Assembly: GCA_022360055.1 (NCBI GenBank)
Contig: JAKSDO010000072.1
Location: forward strand, 1 to 47,502
Length of the DNA: 47,502 nucleotides
Source: Cytophagales bacterium
GTDB taxonomy: Bacteria; Bacteroidota; Bacteroidia; Cytophagales; Cyclobacteriaceae
Reading direction: 5' to 3'
Shown here: positions 33,405 to 42,238 of the stretch, piece after piece
How positions within the stretch are numbered: position 1 is the first letter of the stretch
Layout: the number at the start of each line of letters is the position of its first letter
Program-made: the position numbers and the translations under genes
Notes under the pieces: generated by a model
What the model was told of the DNA's origin: nothing
Databases searched by the model: none
Seen by the model: the letters and a program-made list of their open reading frames with translations, nothing else

Positions 33405-36197
33405 TCAGTAATGTTCATTCTCAGGATAATTATCAATTCCCCACGTCGTATTAGGTTCTGAACCTAACCAAAGCTCCAGTATTCCTCCTTTTGCAAAATC
33501 CTTATGCGAAAACCAGAAGCGGTTTAACAATTTGCCGTTAAGTTTTGCCTTTTGAATATAATGGTTTTCAACCGAATTATCGGTGGTTTTTATGACAAAC
33601 TCTTTTCCCGGGTAATACGATTGGTTAAGCTTAATTCGGATTTCATCGAAAACGGGACTTGTTATTTCATATACCGGTTCGGTACCTGTTGTACCCTTTA
33701 GACTGAATAGTCCCATGGACATCAGAGCACTTACACCTCCCATCTGGCCCTGGTCTTCATCGTGTCCTCCATATCCCTTGTCCGGAGTTACCCCTCCATA
33801 CGCCTGCTCGTTAACTTTACGCACCCAGTATTGAGACAGCCAGGGTTTACCTGCATAGTTAAACACATGCGCATTGGAGCACCCTGGCTGATTGGCATAG
33901 CTGACATAACCACTGCTATAGCCAAAAACGAAATCGTTCGGCTCAGCTTTTTCAAAGGCGTAATTTAGCTTTTCACCTAATTTATCCGCACCCCCAATGA
34001 GCTCTGCTAATCCTCGAATATCATGTGAAACCGACCAGGTTGCCTGCCAGGCATTGGCTTCTATCCACCCCTTGCCACTCAACGGATCGGTATGAATCCA
34101 TGCTCCGTGCTCGTCTTTTGGAAATATCAAACCCTCGTCCGGATGAAATAAATTTTTCCAGCCTGACGATCTTTTCAGGTAATACTCAGCCTCCTTTTTT
34201 CTGTGGAGTTTTAAAGCCATTTGTGCCAGCGCCCAATCCTGAAATGCCCATTCCAGGGTTTCTCCTGCGTTTCCGGGCTTCCAGCCATTTTTAACATAAA
34301 AGTCAATCTCCATTCCCCCCATCATTCCCCCGGGTGCATGATTTTGTTTCATAATTTCAAAAGCATGATTCGCGTCCGCTTTTTGCAATAAGCCTTTCAT
34401 GTAGGCACTCACAATCATATTTGTAGCGGGGTTTCCGGTCATTATATAGGAATATCCCCCTGCGCAGGCACCGCGGGGCAATAATTTTCCATTATCCGCA
34501 TATTGCACCAGCGATGCGGAAAAATCGTCCAGCACCTCAGGCCATGCCAGCCCCCATAAAATATTAAGGTTCCATTGCGTAAGCCAAAGGGCGTCAAAAT
34601 TATACATATCGAATTTTGTGTTGCCCTTATTGTCTTTTGGTATGGTTCGGACATGCAGTTTTGCTTTTGTATGATTGCCGTAGCGGACCCCTTTTGTATA
34701 ATCAGGATAATCGCCGCTGGAATCGTTAATTTTATGTCTTCCAAGAAGTACATGCCACAGGTCCGTATAAAACTTTACACGCTGATTTTTACTTCCGCCT
34801 TTTACGTCTATTCTTCCCAGCCATTCATTCCATTCCGACCTTGCATCGCCGCTTACCACATCAAAATTCCAATGATCGCATTCGGTATTCATATTCTGCC
34901 ATGCATTTTCAATACTCGTAAATGAGATTGAAATTTTTACCTTAAGTTCATCTCCCTTTTTCACGCGATAACGGGCAATAACTCCGGCCGTAGGAGCATC
35001 GTGGTAACTCCATCCATTTTCCCTGCGAGGTGTACTTTTATCGTCTCCTTCAAGTACGGTAATATCCGTTTGTCCTGTTTCTTCATTCCAACTGTCGAGT
35101 CGCTCCATCGGCTTGCCGAAACGAACGGCAAAATAGATTTTGATTTTTTCAGGGCCTCCCCACAGTCGTCCCACGGAATTAAAAGAACCTTCTATTTCGG
35201 TGCTGTTCAACTTTTTAACCTTTGCCCCGGTCATCGTACTGGTCGAGACATATCCCCCGAGGTTGAATAATAGATTTGCAAGCGTGTCTTGGGTATAACG
35301 CATCCGGTAAAAACTAACGCGGTCGGTGCACGTCTGCTCAACCCACGTTTTATATTTTTCAAGAAACACCCGATGATAGCCGGGTTGTACAATTTCTCCG
35401 TCATGCGAGAATTCGGACTTCCACCCGCTGTGCCATTGCGATGGATCCATATGCCCGGTGGTGGGCATAAATTCAAGACCCGATAACATCCATGCATGAA
35501 TTTGGGGAAAACTGAGAATTTCGGTACTGTTGTAGTTATACCCTCCGCCCATTTGATTTTTATTGCGGGTCAATGGTGCCGCACTGATCATTCCAAAGGG
35601 CCGACTTCCGGTTACAAAAAAGAAATAACGACCCCTGGTTGTTTCAATGTAAGGATCAACCATAGCCACCGGCTCCAAATCATCGGCAGTCGAAGGGAAG
35701 ACCTCTATTTCAGATAATCCCAGGTGATTCCCGCTCCCGTCCGTAGTAATAAAGCGAACCCAGTTTACATTCCTGGCTGAAAACTCAATTACCCGTGCAC
35801 TTCCATCATTGGGGATAAGGTTTACACTTAATTCGCTGCCATCGCTGAACCGAAGTGTCCCGCCACCCAGGTGGGAATCAAGGCTCACCCGGTCGTACAA
35901 AATAATCTTATCAATTACGTGATGCTCTTCCCAATCCAGTTGAATCCAAGGATAATTAACCCCTCCCCAAAAATTGGCCGTACTATTGGATGCCCATTCT
36001 CCCATATCGGCGATTCTGATCAAGCCATCGTTAACATTTCTTGCGGAAAATGCAGGGTCTAATTCCGCCGATGCACTGACTTTTGCTATTGGCGCAATAT
36101 TTTGGGGGCCTGCTAAAATGTACATCTGCCCCATCATAAGAAGGGAGATCAAAACTATTATCGGTTTTATTTTACCAGCATCGGATCTTTGTCTCAT
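33405..36197 (-). CDS. GH92 alpha-mannosidase with N-terminal F5/8C module
   Basis: This is a 930-residue exported enzyme. The signal-like N-terminus (residues ~10-30, IVLISLLMMGQMYILAG) precedes a discoidin-type F5/8C carbohydrate-binding domain (~30-165, WIQLDWEEHHVIDKIILYD). The GH92 region then follows, with VDPYIETTRGRYFFFVTGSRPFGM, and a catalytic region with GGHDEDQGQMGGVSALMSMG (~808-827), which corresponds to the family DxGQMSxW element. GH92 enzymes are Ca2+-dependent exo-alpha-mannosidases. The gene leads an operon with a sulfatase and GH78, suggesting a complex mannose- and rhamnose-bearing substrate. Confidence 0.9.
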   Translation of the reverse strand: MRQRSDAGKIKPIIVLISLLMMGQMYILAGPQNIAPIAKVSASAELDPAFSARNVNDGLIRIADMGEWASNSTANFWGGVNYPWIQLDWEEHHVIDKIILYDRVSLDSHLGGGTLRFSDGSELSVNLIPNDGSARVIEFSARNVNWVRFITTDGSGNHLGLSEIEVFPSTADDLEPVAMVDPYIETTRGRYFFFVTGSRPFGMISAAPLTRNKNQMGGGYNYNSTEILSFPQIHAWMLSGLEFMPTTGHMDPSQWHSGWKSEFSHDGEIVQPGYHRVFLEKYKTWVEQTCTDRVSFYRMRYTQDTLANLLFNLGGYVSTSTMTGAKVKKLNSTEIEGSFNSVGRLWGGPEKIKIYFAVRFGKPMERLDSWNEETGQTDITVLEGDDKSTPRRENGWSYHDAPTAGVIARYRVKKGDELKVKISISFTSIENAWQNMNTECDHWNFDVVSGDARSEWNEWLGRIDVKGGSKNQRVKFYTDLWHVLLGRHKINDSSGDYPDYTKGVRYGNHTKAKLHVRTIPKDNKGNTKFDMYNFDALWLTQWNLNILWGLAWPEVLDDFSASLVQYADNGKLLPRGACAGGYSYIMTGNPATNMIVSAYMKGLLQKADANHAFEIMKQNHAPGGMMGGMEIDFYVKNGWKPGNAGETLEWAFQDWALAQMALKLHRKKEAEYYLKRSSGWKNLFHPDEGLIFPKDEHGAWIHTDPLSGKGWIEANAWQATWSVSHDIRGLAELIGGADKLGEKLNYAFEKAEPNDFVFGYSSGYVSYANQPGCSNAHVFNYAGKPWLSQYWVRKVNEQAYGGVTPDKGYGGHDEDQGQMGGVSALMSMGLFSLKGTTGTEPVYEITSPVFDEIRIKLNQSYYPGKEFVIKTTDNSVENHYIQKAKLNGKLLNRFWFSHKDFAKGGILELWLGSEPNTTWGIDNYPENEHY

Positions 36198-36711
36198 TTG
36201 AGATTGGAATTACATGATGTTTTACCGTTTTACGTGGTGTTCTTTTACCAAAAAGGTTAACACGAGGTATTCGCACAATATAGAAAAGTTATGGTATTGT
36301 GAGAAACAATTTGATCGGGGAGTGATCAATTGTAAAAAAAATATTTCAGCTTAGAAATAAAAGGGTATTTGGAAAAACCAAGAATAAAGCTACGTTATAC
36401 AGGAAAACCACTCGTGTTGTCACTGGTAGCAAAACACCATGAAGCGTAGCGTCTTTAATTCCGGTCGCACATGTCGCCAGATCTTCCACGGGAAGAAATC
36501 GGATTGGCTAAAGAAATAGCTTACAAAGACAGGCAACGGATCTAGATGAATATTACAGGTGCGCATGAGTTTCGTTCCGGGCCCTGAGCAAAGGATCTGA
36601 TGAAGACAGTGAAGTTTACAAAAGACTGATTTTGAGGGCTTTATACGTGTCGAATTTCCGGTCAATGTTCGGGAATGCCAGGCTTTACAATCGTGGTCAC
36701 GGAAGCATCTA
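36198..36711. other. Gene-free spacer with inverted repeat and no clear gene
   Basis: The spacer is 514 bp between the GH92 gene and the MFS gene, both leftward. An imperfect inverted repeat lies at 36307-36332 (CAATTTGATC / GATCAATTG, 7-nt centre), about 110 bp upstream of the GH92 start. Rightward fragments such as SPDLPREEIGLAKEIAYKDR can be read in one frame, but stops break it and no family is recognised. It may be a decayed gene. Confidence 0.4.
36307..36332. promoter_or_regulatory. Operator-like inverted repeat upstream of the glycan operon
   Basis: The arms CAATT(T)GATC and GATCAATTG surround GGGGAGT. It lies 110 bp 5' of the GH92 ATG. No regulator is known for it. Confidence 0.3.
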
Positions 36712-38007
36712 TTAATTAATCGATTTAAATCTGAGTCTAAAAAATAATATTGAAAAGAGCACCAAAAGCAAACCGACAGCACACAGCAAGTACGCCCCAA
36801 ACCTGAAAAAATCAATCCACTCCATTTGAGCATGGCCAAAATTCTTGTAAAAGAGGACAAATACACTTGCCAAATAACCGAATGAGTCTGCCAGGTATAT
36901 GAGAAAACCGACATTTGCCTTAGCTTTAAAAGCTGCAATAAACCGATCGAAGAATATACTGTTGAAGGGGACATAACCCAGGTACAATCCCAAACCGATG
37001 AGAATCATCCAATGTACTTCACTCAAGAGGTTCAAGTCAAAAAATACAGTGCTCAGCCCGACAGACAACAATCCCGCGAGAATGATCAAATGATTAAAAT
37101 AAAGAGCGCGTTTATTGTTCTTGACAAACATTACTGTCGTCATAACGATCATTACAATAATCGCGATGGGAATTTCCGTCAGAGTGAATATTTCAGGTGA
37201 GTCTCCATATCCCAGATATTGCCACATTTCAGCGGAAAAATTATCTCTGAAATCGCGAAATGCGGTAAGTGTCATATAGGTGATGATTAGCATCACTAAC
37301 GGAAGGGCAAATTTTTTAAATAGAGACCAGCGCTCCTCCCTGTTCATAGGTACCCTTTTTTCGCGTTGGGCTTTATCCTGGACGGAAGGTTCAGGAACCT
37401 TATCCAGCAGATAAAGCGAACCCAGCAGCGGGAGAATAAAAATAGCACCTGTAAAAAAGGGCATCCAGTATTCGGAAATGTTAAAGCTCAATAGCAGCCA
37501 TTTTCCTACGGATTTAACAAATCCGGATGAGAAAATAAAACTAATGCAGAGCATCGCTCCTAGAAATTCGGTTGTTTTTCTCCCTTCCAAATAACTGAAT
37601 ACAATGCCCCAGACCATTCCAAGAGGTACGCCGTTTAAAAACATGAAAACAATTTTTAAGGGCCCCTGAACGATCCCGAAAAACAAAAGACTTACTTCTG
37701 CCAATCCCACAATAGCAATGATTAACAAGGCTCTGATACCGTGTTTCATTTCTGAAATCACCTTTATCCCAAAGAACTTCGATAATGCGTATCCAACTAC
37801 CTGAGCAGTGATAAACCAAATTTTTAAATCAGTTCCCAAAAAGGATAATCCTTCATATGTGGCGGCTGTAAAAGGTTTTCTGAAGGCATACATGCAAGAA
37901 TAGGTCAACAGGGCAATGCTACCTGTATACAGATTAAAAATCCAGGGCTTTGTCTGAACCAACCATCTAGTTATAGGGTGTAATGATACCCGGTTTTGTT
38001 CGTTCAA
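36712..38007 (-). CDS. MFS-type transporter, DUF5690 family
   Basis: This is a 431-residue inner-membrane protein with about 11-12 helices (for example GSIALLTYSCMYAFRKPFTAA, LLIIAIVGLAEVSLLFFGIV and IVMIVMTTVMFV). The N-terminal segment CMYAFRKPFTAATYEG resembles the MFS/DUF5690 family found across Bacteroidota near carbohydrate and phosphonate or phosphate genes. The substrate is unknown. It stands between the GH92-sulfatase-GH78 operon and the PA14 remnant, 514 bp upstream of the GH92 start. It is therefore probably independently transcribed, although its position suggests import of a released sugar. Confidence 0.78.
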   Translation of the reverse strand: MNEQNRVSLHPITRWLVQTKPWIFNLYTGSIALLTYSCMYAFRKPFTAATYEGLSFLGTDLKIWFITAQVVGYALSKFFGIKVISEMKHGIRALLIIAIVGLAEVSLLFFGIVQGPLKIVFMFLNGVPLGMVWGIVFSYLEGRKTTEFLGAMLCISFIFSSGFVKSVGKWLLLSFNISEYWMPFFTGAIFILPLLGSLYLLDKVPEPSVQDKAQREKRVPMNREERWSLFKKFALPLVMLIITYMTLTAFRDFRDNFSAEMWQYLGYGDSPEIFTLTEIPIAIIVMIVMTTVMFVKNNKRALYFNHLIILAGLLSVGLSTVFFDLNLLSEVHWMILIGLGLYLGYVPFNSIFFDRFIAAFKAKANVGFLIYLADSFGYLASVFVLFYKNFGHAQMEWIDFFRFGAYLLCAVGLLLVLFSILFFRLRFKSIN

Positions 38008-38336
38008 TTTTTTAAATTTATGGTTTGAAAAGTTCCTTCTTTACTGCAAAACCGGACAGGTGCATTTACTGAGCAGGTGAAGTTTAAATGCGTTCGTAGC
38101 ATAGCGCGAAAGTAAAGACGGAATCACCGGAGCCCAAAAAGTACATATTATCAGTAGATTAAATCGTTTTGATGAATATGGCATCCGTGTTAACACCAAG
38201 ATAACATGATTTTTGGTAAACATTTATAATCAACAATTTAATGACCATGGCATTTTATGATGTCGGGTGTTAAGTATAATTTAATTAAGCCTTAATCAAC
38301 AGGTAATCACATTTTCGCGTATCTGCATATTTTTGA
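38008..38336. other. Gene-free spacer
   Basis: The spacer is 329 bp between divergent genes. A TATTTTTG box (38328-38335) is almost adjacent to the ATG at 38337. No other features were recognised. Confidence 0.4.
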
Positions 38337-38484
38337 ATGAGAATTTTAAAACGTATTGGTTTGAAGGTCTCCACAAAACAGCACACGACCGATGATGAAC
38401 TATTCTCCGATATTAAAGCCGGGGAAAAATACCGGATCAGAATTGATGATATCAACCGACGAGACGATCATTTTGCAATTAAGG

Positions 38485-38579
38485 TTTCATCTGTTTATAT
38501 TTTTCAGGTTGCTGACGCACAGAGAAATATAATCATGCTCGTGTGTGTCTTGAATTTGCTCCGGTCCTACCGGTTTCAT
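38485..38579 (-). mobile_element. Short dispersed element, copy B (inverted relative to copy A)
   Basis: The 83-bp insert (38491-38573) is the reverse complement of copy A at 25.8 kb, flanked on both sides by TTTCAT (ATGAAA on the leftward strand); the wider repeat is GGTTTCATC. CCGGTCCTACCGG (38561-38573) corresponds to the inverted repeat of copy A. It splits a PA14 gene and contains a 30-codon leftward frame (38579 to 38487) that ends in TGA overlapping the distal ATGAAA. Confidence 0.75.
38487..38579 (-). CDS. Small ORF within element copy B (30 codons)
   Basis: Read leftward from ATG 38579-38577 the frame begins KPVGPEQIQDTHEHDYI, as in copy A, and ends NLKNINR and stop. It lies antisense to the broken PA14 gene. 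Its relation to copy A is described under findings. No homology is recognised. Confidence 0.3.
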   Translation of the reverse strand: MKPVGPEQIQDTHEHDYISLCVSNLKNINR

Positions 38580-38885
38580 CCTATTTGAAAATAGATCGAC
38601 CGGGAGATTATCGCTTTTATTTAGCATCGGATGATGGGAGTAAATTGTATATCAATCGCCGAATCGTTGTCGATAATGATGGTGATCATGGTGTGTTGGA
38701 GCGCTCCGGAGATATAAAACTGAAGGCGGGTTTGGCCCTGCTGGAAGTGGAGTACTTTAATAAAAGCGGAGGAACATGGCTGGATGCCTATTACAAAGGC
38801 CCGGGAATTCCCAAGCAAATCATTCCGGCAGACCGACTTTTTTTGACAAAGGCCAATAGCTAACCCATATTATAAATTCAAAGCA

Positions 38886-40754
38886 ATGAGAGTTATACGG
38901 TTTTTTTTATTGATAATCGCATGTAGCCCGTTTTCGGAAGGGATAGGTCAAAAAGCAGTTGAAGCCGATGAACAGTATTTTTTATGGCCAAACTATATGT
39001 TGCCCGGAAATGCGGCCAATCTACCGGGAAATCCCATACCAAAGCCGGCTTCAAAATTTCAGGAGTTTGTCTTCAACAGGCAAATGGCTGCATATCGGGC
39101 TAATCCGCCGGATGATATTTTGATCAATTTCCTTGAATCGCCATTGCCCTCGTCATTTTCGCTCGAATTTTGGCTGCTTCACCATGTAAACCAGCCGCTT
39201 ACTCTTGATTTTATTTTACAAACCGTAAAGAACCCGCAACCTGACCATATTCTCAGATATCACGCCGAAAGCGAAGATGGGAAAAAGGATCTGACATATG
39301 TTGGCAAAGGCAAGAACGAAAATTTCGAGCTGCGTCAAAAGTTATTTCAACAATACTGGAGCCATATTGCAGTTGTCTTTGATCTTTCCGGATTGACGTT
39401 TTATCAAAACGGCGCCCCTATTGGTACGGTTCCACAAAACATGTCCCGGGAAGGCAAATTTCAGCTTAGCCTGGCCGGATATTTTTCGCACGAGCCCTTT
39501 TTTAAAATCGAAAACCTGCTGAAAAAGGTTGGTATATACCATAGAATCCTCGATCGACAGGAAATATACAACCTCTATGAAGAAATGCAGGATTTTGTCG
39601 AACGAGGAATAAAACATAACGAGATTTTTCACTTTACGGCGGGACCGTACTTACATTTTACAACCGGTCACAGCGTTAATATTATCTGGGAAACGAATAT
39701 CCCTTCCATAGGAGCTGTGAATTACGGTAAAGATGCCGGATTAGGAAAGCGTATACATGCTGATAATGTATACTTAAAAACGGAAGGTGAGGAATTTACC
39801 TACATCTATGAAGCTACCCTCGACAGCCTTGAAGACCACACAAGCTACTTTTACAATATTGATCTTAAATCCTATGAAGGTCAACACATGGAATCCGGAA
39901 TATTAACCTTTCAAACGGCCGTTGAAGGGAACAAACCGTTTATATTTGCTTTGATCGGTGATACGGAAACCCGACCTCATATAAATAACAGGATTGCACA
40001 AATGATTTGGCAAGAGCGCCCTGATTTTGTGCTGCATCTCGGGGATTTGACCGATGGAGGGAAACAACCTTCAAAATGGCAATGGAATTACGAATATTTT
40101 GAAGGGATCGGCGCCCTGCACCGACGTATCCCTGTATTTCCGGTAGCCGGTAACGGTGAGGGTGATTTGTATTGGTACAGGCGCTATCACAAACTACCCG
40201 GGGAAGAAGCTTACTATAAATTTAACTATGGCAACGGTGTTTTTTTTATGCTCAATTCAAATACAAAGGCAAAAGAATTTGCTCCGGGAGGGGAACAATA
40301 CAAATGGCTGGACAGGCAGCTATCCGAAAGTTCGGCTGAATGGAAATTTGTCGCCTTGCACCATGCGCCTTATTCAACGGATGAAAACGACTATGGAGAT
40401 GCCTATAAAGGCCCTGTAGCCATGGGAGATAAACATGTGCGCCAAATTGTCCCTTTATTTGAGAAGCACGGGGTTGATGTCGTATTTTTCGGTCATCTTC
40501 ATTCGTACAGCAGGATGGGACCCATTGCAGAAAACAGTATTGATCAAAAACATGGTGTGTGGTATATTCAGGCTGGCGGGGCTGGCGGGAATCTTGAAGA
40601 TTTTGCTCCTACAAAGGCGTGGTTCAGCCAAAAGACATTTCCAAACCATCACTATTGTACGATCAACATTATGGACGACGAATTTATACTGAAAATGTAC
40701 GATCTTAAGGGAGCAATGAGAGATTATTTCATTATAAAAAAACCGGCGGATTAA
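38886..40754 (+). CDS. Secreted metallophosphoesterase with LamG-like and PAP-type N-terminal domains
   Basis: This is a 622-residue exported protein. The signal peptide (MRVIRFFLLIIACSPFSEG) is followed by a LamG/concanavalin-like domain (~90-230, LEFWLLHHVNQPLTLDFIL). Next comes a purple-acid-phosphatase-type fibronectin domain (~245-345, AGPYLHFTTGHSVNIIWET). The calcineurin-like catalytic domain contains GDTE (~358), GDLTDGG (~385), a GNGEGD motif at ~420 where many relatives have GNHE, HHAPYS (~493) and GHLHSYSR (~535). Substrate unknown; a phosphate monoester or phosphodiester, possibly from a glycan or from phosphonate-containing material. It precedes the aminotransferase pair by 49 bp and may be transcribed with it. 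Confidence 0.87.
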   Translation: MRVIRFFLLIIACSPFSEGIGQKAVEADEQYFLWPNYMLPGNAANLPGNPIPKPASKFQEFVFNRQMAAYRANPPDDILINFLESPLPSSFSLEFWLLHHVNQPLTLDFILQTVKNPQPDHILRYHAESEDGKKDLTYVGKGKNENFELRQKLFQQYWSHIAVVFDLSGLTFYQNGAPIGTVPQNMSREGKFQLSLAGYFSHEPFFKIENLLKKVGIYHRILDRQEIYNLYEEMQDFVERGIKHNEIFHFTAGPYLHFTTGHSVNIIWETNIPSIGAVNYGKDAGLGKRIHADNVYLKTEGEEFTYIYEATLDSLEDHTSYFYNIDLKSYEGQHMESGILTFQTAVEGNKPFIFALIGDTETRPHINNRIAQMIWQERPDFVLHLGDLTDGGKQPSKWQWNYEYFEGIGALHRRIPVFPVAGNGEGDLYWYRRYHKLPGEEAYYKFNYGNGVFFMLNSNTKAKEFAPGGEQYKWLDRQLSESSAEWKFVALHHAPYSTDENDYGDAYKGPVAMGDKHVRQIVPLFEKHGVDVVFFGHLHSYSRMGPIAENSIDQKHGVWYIQAGGAGGNLEDFAPTKAWFSQKTFPNHHYCTINIMDDEFILKMYDLKGAMRDYFIIKKPAD

Positions 40755-40803
40755 ATAAAGGATTGCACCCCGGGGGATTAGAAGCCTATAAACGTAATAT
40801 ACT

Positions 40804-42150
40804 ATGAATCCAGAATCATTATTCACAGAAGGGGATATCAATCAAAGCGAACAGCGCAAAAATTGGGATCTATATCATGATGAAAACACCAGAAATTGGT
40901 TAAAGGAAGACAATGATTTGTTTTTGCATCAGAGCTTATCCACACCTTGTCTTGACGTCGTGGAATCGTCCAACGGAGCAGGTTTACGGCGATTAAATGG
41001 GAAACGATTTCTGGATTTTCATGGAAATAGTGCGCACCAGGTAGGATTTAGTAATCCGGCCGTAATCAAGGCCATCAAGGACCAATTAGATGTGCTTCCA
41101 TTTAGTACCCGGAGATACACAAATAAACCGGCTATTACATTTGCAAAAAAACTTGTTGGTTCCACCGGTCAAATTCTAAACCGGGTATTGTTTGCTCCGG
41201 GAGGAAGCCTTGCAATAGGAATGGCGCTTAAACTGGCCAGAGTGGTTACGGGCAGACACAAGGTGATCTCTTTCTGGGACTCTTTTCACGGAGCTTCCCT
41301 GGATGCGATTTCGGCCGGAGGGGAAGCCATGTTCAGAAAGAAAATGGGCCCGACCATGCCTGGAGTAGAGCGGATTCCCCCTCCAAATTTATATCGGGGT
41401 GTTCTCGGGCAAAACATTGATAATTACCTGGAGTATCTGGAGTATGTTATTGAAAAAGAGGGTGAGATAGGAGCGCTCCTTGCAGAGCCGATTCGGAATA
41501 CGGACGTAATAATTCCACCAAAATCATATTGGAAAGGTGTGCGTGAAATATGTGACCGACACAATATATTATTAATCTTCGATGAAATTCCTAACGGATT
41601 GGGGCGAATCGGTGAAATGTATGCATGGCAATACTACGAGGTGGTACCGGATATCCTCTGCCTTGGAAAAGGGCTTGGCGGCTGTATCATGCCTCATGCA
41701 GCTATGCTAACCCATGAAAAGTATAATGTTGCCTCGGAAATATCTTTGGGTCATTTTACCCATGAGAAAAACCCCGTAGCGTGTGCTGCGGGCACTGCTA
41801 CCTTAGATTATATTCGGGAAAATCATCTTCTGGGTAAAGTGAGCGAGGATGAAACATACTTGTATCAACGTTTTCGGGATTTTCAGAATAGATATGAGCT
41901 CATTGGCGATATCCGGGGTATTGGTTTGATTTGGGGAATCGAATTGGTAAAGGATCGAATTACCAAAGAAAAAGCAGTATACGAGGCGGAACAATTGATG
42001 TATGCCTGTATGCGGGATGGATTGAGCTTTAAAGTATCTTCCGGATGTATCATACAATTGCTTCCGGCCTTAACAATATCCAGGGAAGAGCTCGATCAGG
42101 CGCTTGACATTCTTGAAAAAAACCTGGCAAAAATAAGTAGTATCATTTAA
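40804..42150 (+). CDS. Class-III aminotransferase-fold PLP enzyme, diverged paralog
   Basis: This is a 448-residue fold-type I, class-III PLP enzyme. The PLP lysine is in CLGKGLGGC (~288), the PLP-pyridine aspartate in LLIFDEIPNGLGR, and THEKNPVACAAG marks the subgroup. It resembles the following gene throughout but differs at family positions: GSLAIGMAL where that gene has GSEAIEMAI, and DEIPNGLGRIG where class III usually has DE(I/V)xxGFGRTG. Class III members include (R)-1-hydroxy-2-aminoethylphosphonate ammonia-lyase (PbfA) and the phospholyases AGXT2L1/2. With phnW and phnX nearby, a role in phosphonate metabolism is plausible but not proven. Activity may differ from ordinary transamination. 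Confidence 0.8.
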   Translation: MNPESLFTEGDINQSEQRKNWDLYHDENTRNWLKEDNDLFLHQSLSTPCLDVVESSNGAGLRRLNGKRFLDFHGNSAHQVGFSNPAVIKAIKDQLDVLPFSTRRYTNKPAITFAKKLVGSTGQILNRVLFAPGGSLAIGMALKLARVVTGRHKVISFWDSFHGASLDAISAGGEAMFRKKMGPTMPGVERIPPPNLYRGVLGQNIDNYLEYLEYVIEKEGEIGALLAEPIRNTDVIIPPKSYWKGVREICDRHNILLIFDEIPNGLGRIGEMYAWQYYEVVPDILCLGKGLGGCIMPHAAMLTHEKYNVASEISLGHFTHEKNPVACAAGTATLDYIRENHLLGKVSEDETYLYQRFRDFQNRYELIGDIRGIGLIWGIELVKDRITKEKAVYEAEQLMYACMRDGLSFKVSSGCIIQLLPALTISREELDQALDILEKNLAKISSII

Positions 42151-42238
42151 TTCTATAAACCGGCGGAAGATACAGTTGGATAATGCGTGAGATTTATCCT
42201 CCTGATCAGCCGGCCGGCGGAGCATAAAATTGTCAAAC

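Larger units (their letters stand above)
38337..38863 (+). pseudogene. PA14-domain gene interrupted by the 83-bp element (frameshifted)
   Basis: Two frames together encode one PA14 domain. The first (38337 onward) gives ELFSDIKAGEKYRIRIDD and DDHFAIKVSS. The second gives YLKIDRPGDYRFYLASDDG then KLYINRRIVVDNDGDHG and ends GIPKQIIPADRLFLTKANS at 38863. Between them sits element copy B with repeated GGTTTCATC. Deleting exactly 89 bp, one repeat plus the insert, joins them as AIKVSSYLKIDRPG, a normal PA14 strand. The 89 bp shifts the frame and introduces a stop. No signal peptide precedes the domain, and a TGA lies directly before the first ATG, so the gene may also be truncated at its 5' end. 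PA14 domains bind carbohydrate in glycosidases and adhesins. Confidence 0.75.

Noticed and set aside
36420-36974. Leftward 184-codon frame overlapping the MFS gene's 3' end
   Set aside because: It overlaps the transporter in a different frame and has no coding-like pattern; the transporter is the real gene.
38328-38339. TATTTTTG as promoter for the PA14 frame
   Set aside because: It sits two bases before the ATG, so transcription would begin within the frame; the match may be chance in AT-rich DNA.
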